Translations under genes and position numbers: made by a program | Notes under the pieces: model-generated | Database searches by the model: none | The model's input: the letters and a program-made list of their open reading frames with translations, nothing else | What the model was told of the DNA's origin: nothing | Assembly (NCBI RefSeq): GCF_036370855.1 | Contig: NC_088102.1 | Coordinates: forward strand, 70,131,601 to 70,195,600 | Direction of reading: 5' to 3' | DNA: 64,000 bases | Origin: Dromaius novaehollandiae | Lineage: Eukaryota > Chordata > Aves > Casuariiformes > Dromaiidae | Part shown: one piece after another, positions 63,728 through 64,000 of the stretch | Layout: each line of letters begins with the position of its first letter | Position numbering within the stretch: the first letter of the stretch is position 1

Positions 63728-64000
63728 CTGGCACATTTACTTTTTTTTTTTTTTTTTTAAATACTGGCACATTTACTTTATTTCTCCCATAAACTATGGG
63801 AACCTCAGCAAGTCTGTTGTGCTACACGAACTTGGCAAAAGCTCTACGTAACAGATATCGGGTCATCTGAACTTGTATTCAATTGACTGCATTTGCAAAC
63901 TGCCAGACACTCGATGCTGGCACTGCCTAAGTTGCTTAGTTAGTTACAGACAATACATTGTTCTTGAAGCACACTCAGGTCTGCAATTTGACATCAGCAT
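62861..64000 (-). other. PTDSS2 intron (partial) to window edge
   Basis: I searched the minus strand here for the preceding PTDSS2 exon and did not find it. The interval holds a T-run at 63,300-63,314 and a duplicated T-run block at 63,692-63,776. Confidence 0.7.
63692..63776 (+). repeat. Tandem duplication with poly(T) runs
   Basis: (T)32 followed by AATACTGGCACATTTAC, then (T)18 followed by AAATACTGGCACATTTAC. The two copies differ mainly in T-run length. On the minus strand this reads as GTAAATGTGCCAGTATT followed by poly(A), twice. Confidence 0.9.

Overview
The window is vertebrate nuclear DNA, most likely from a bird. The evidence is intron-split genes with GT-AG junctions, proteins closely resembling known amniote orthologues, few recognisable transposons, very compact GC-rich introns in one gene, and a combination of human 11q13 and 11p15 genes of the kind carried together on bird chromosome 5. 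The species assignment is inference. No prokaryotic, viral or CRISPR features were seen.

Layout: (1) 1-2,390, minus strand: the first two coding exons of a gene best read as MRPL21, leaving the window at its left edge. (2) 2,389-44,583, plus strand: a complete 15-exon IGHMBP2 gene (997 codons from the first ATG) coding for an SF1B DNA/RNA helicase with R3H and AN1 zinc-finger domains. MRPL21 and IGHMBP2 lie head to head and their predicted start codons overlap in one CCATGG palindrome, inside a CpG-rich shared promoter. Intron 1 of IGHMBP2 holds a G-rich minisatellite of about 16 units of roughly 47 bp. Introns 4, 6 and 8 are long (7.4, 3.9 and 11.6 kb) and contain AT-rich blocks that look like candidate conserved noncoding elements. 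(3) 46,386-48,935, minus strand: a complete, very compact and GC-rich SYT12 gene (seven coding exons, 420 codons), with a likely 5' untranslated exon ending at 49,859 in a CpG island. IGHMBP2 and SYT12 are tail to tail, and their nearest poly(A) signals lie only 41 bp apart, placed so that the transcripts would overlap. (4) 56,091-62,860, minus strand: the last three coding exons of PTDSS2, with a roughly 2.3-kb 3' UTR ending near 53.74 kb; the remaining PTDSS2 exons lie beyond the right edge.

The genes are functionally unrelated: mitochondrial ribosome, helicase linked to translation and motor-neuron survival, Ca2+-independent synaptotagmin, and phosphatidylserine synthesis. Their interest lies in their arrangement: a bidirectional promoter, a convergent 3' overlap, and SYT12 sitting between IGHMBP2 and PTDSS2, which are far apart in human.

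No new biological system is claimed. The most notable unexplained items are the overlapping antisense start codons, the intron-1 minisatellite, a poly(A)-tailed insert flanked by a 10-bp direct repeat in the SYT12-PTDSS2 spacer, a possible in-frame N-terminal extension of SYT12, and several AT-rich intronic blocks.
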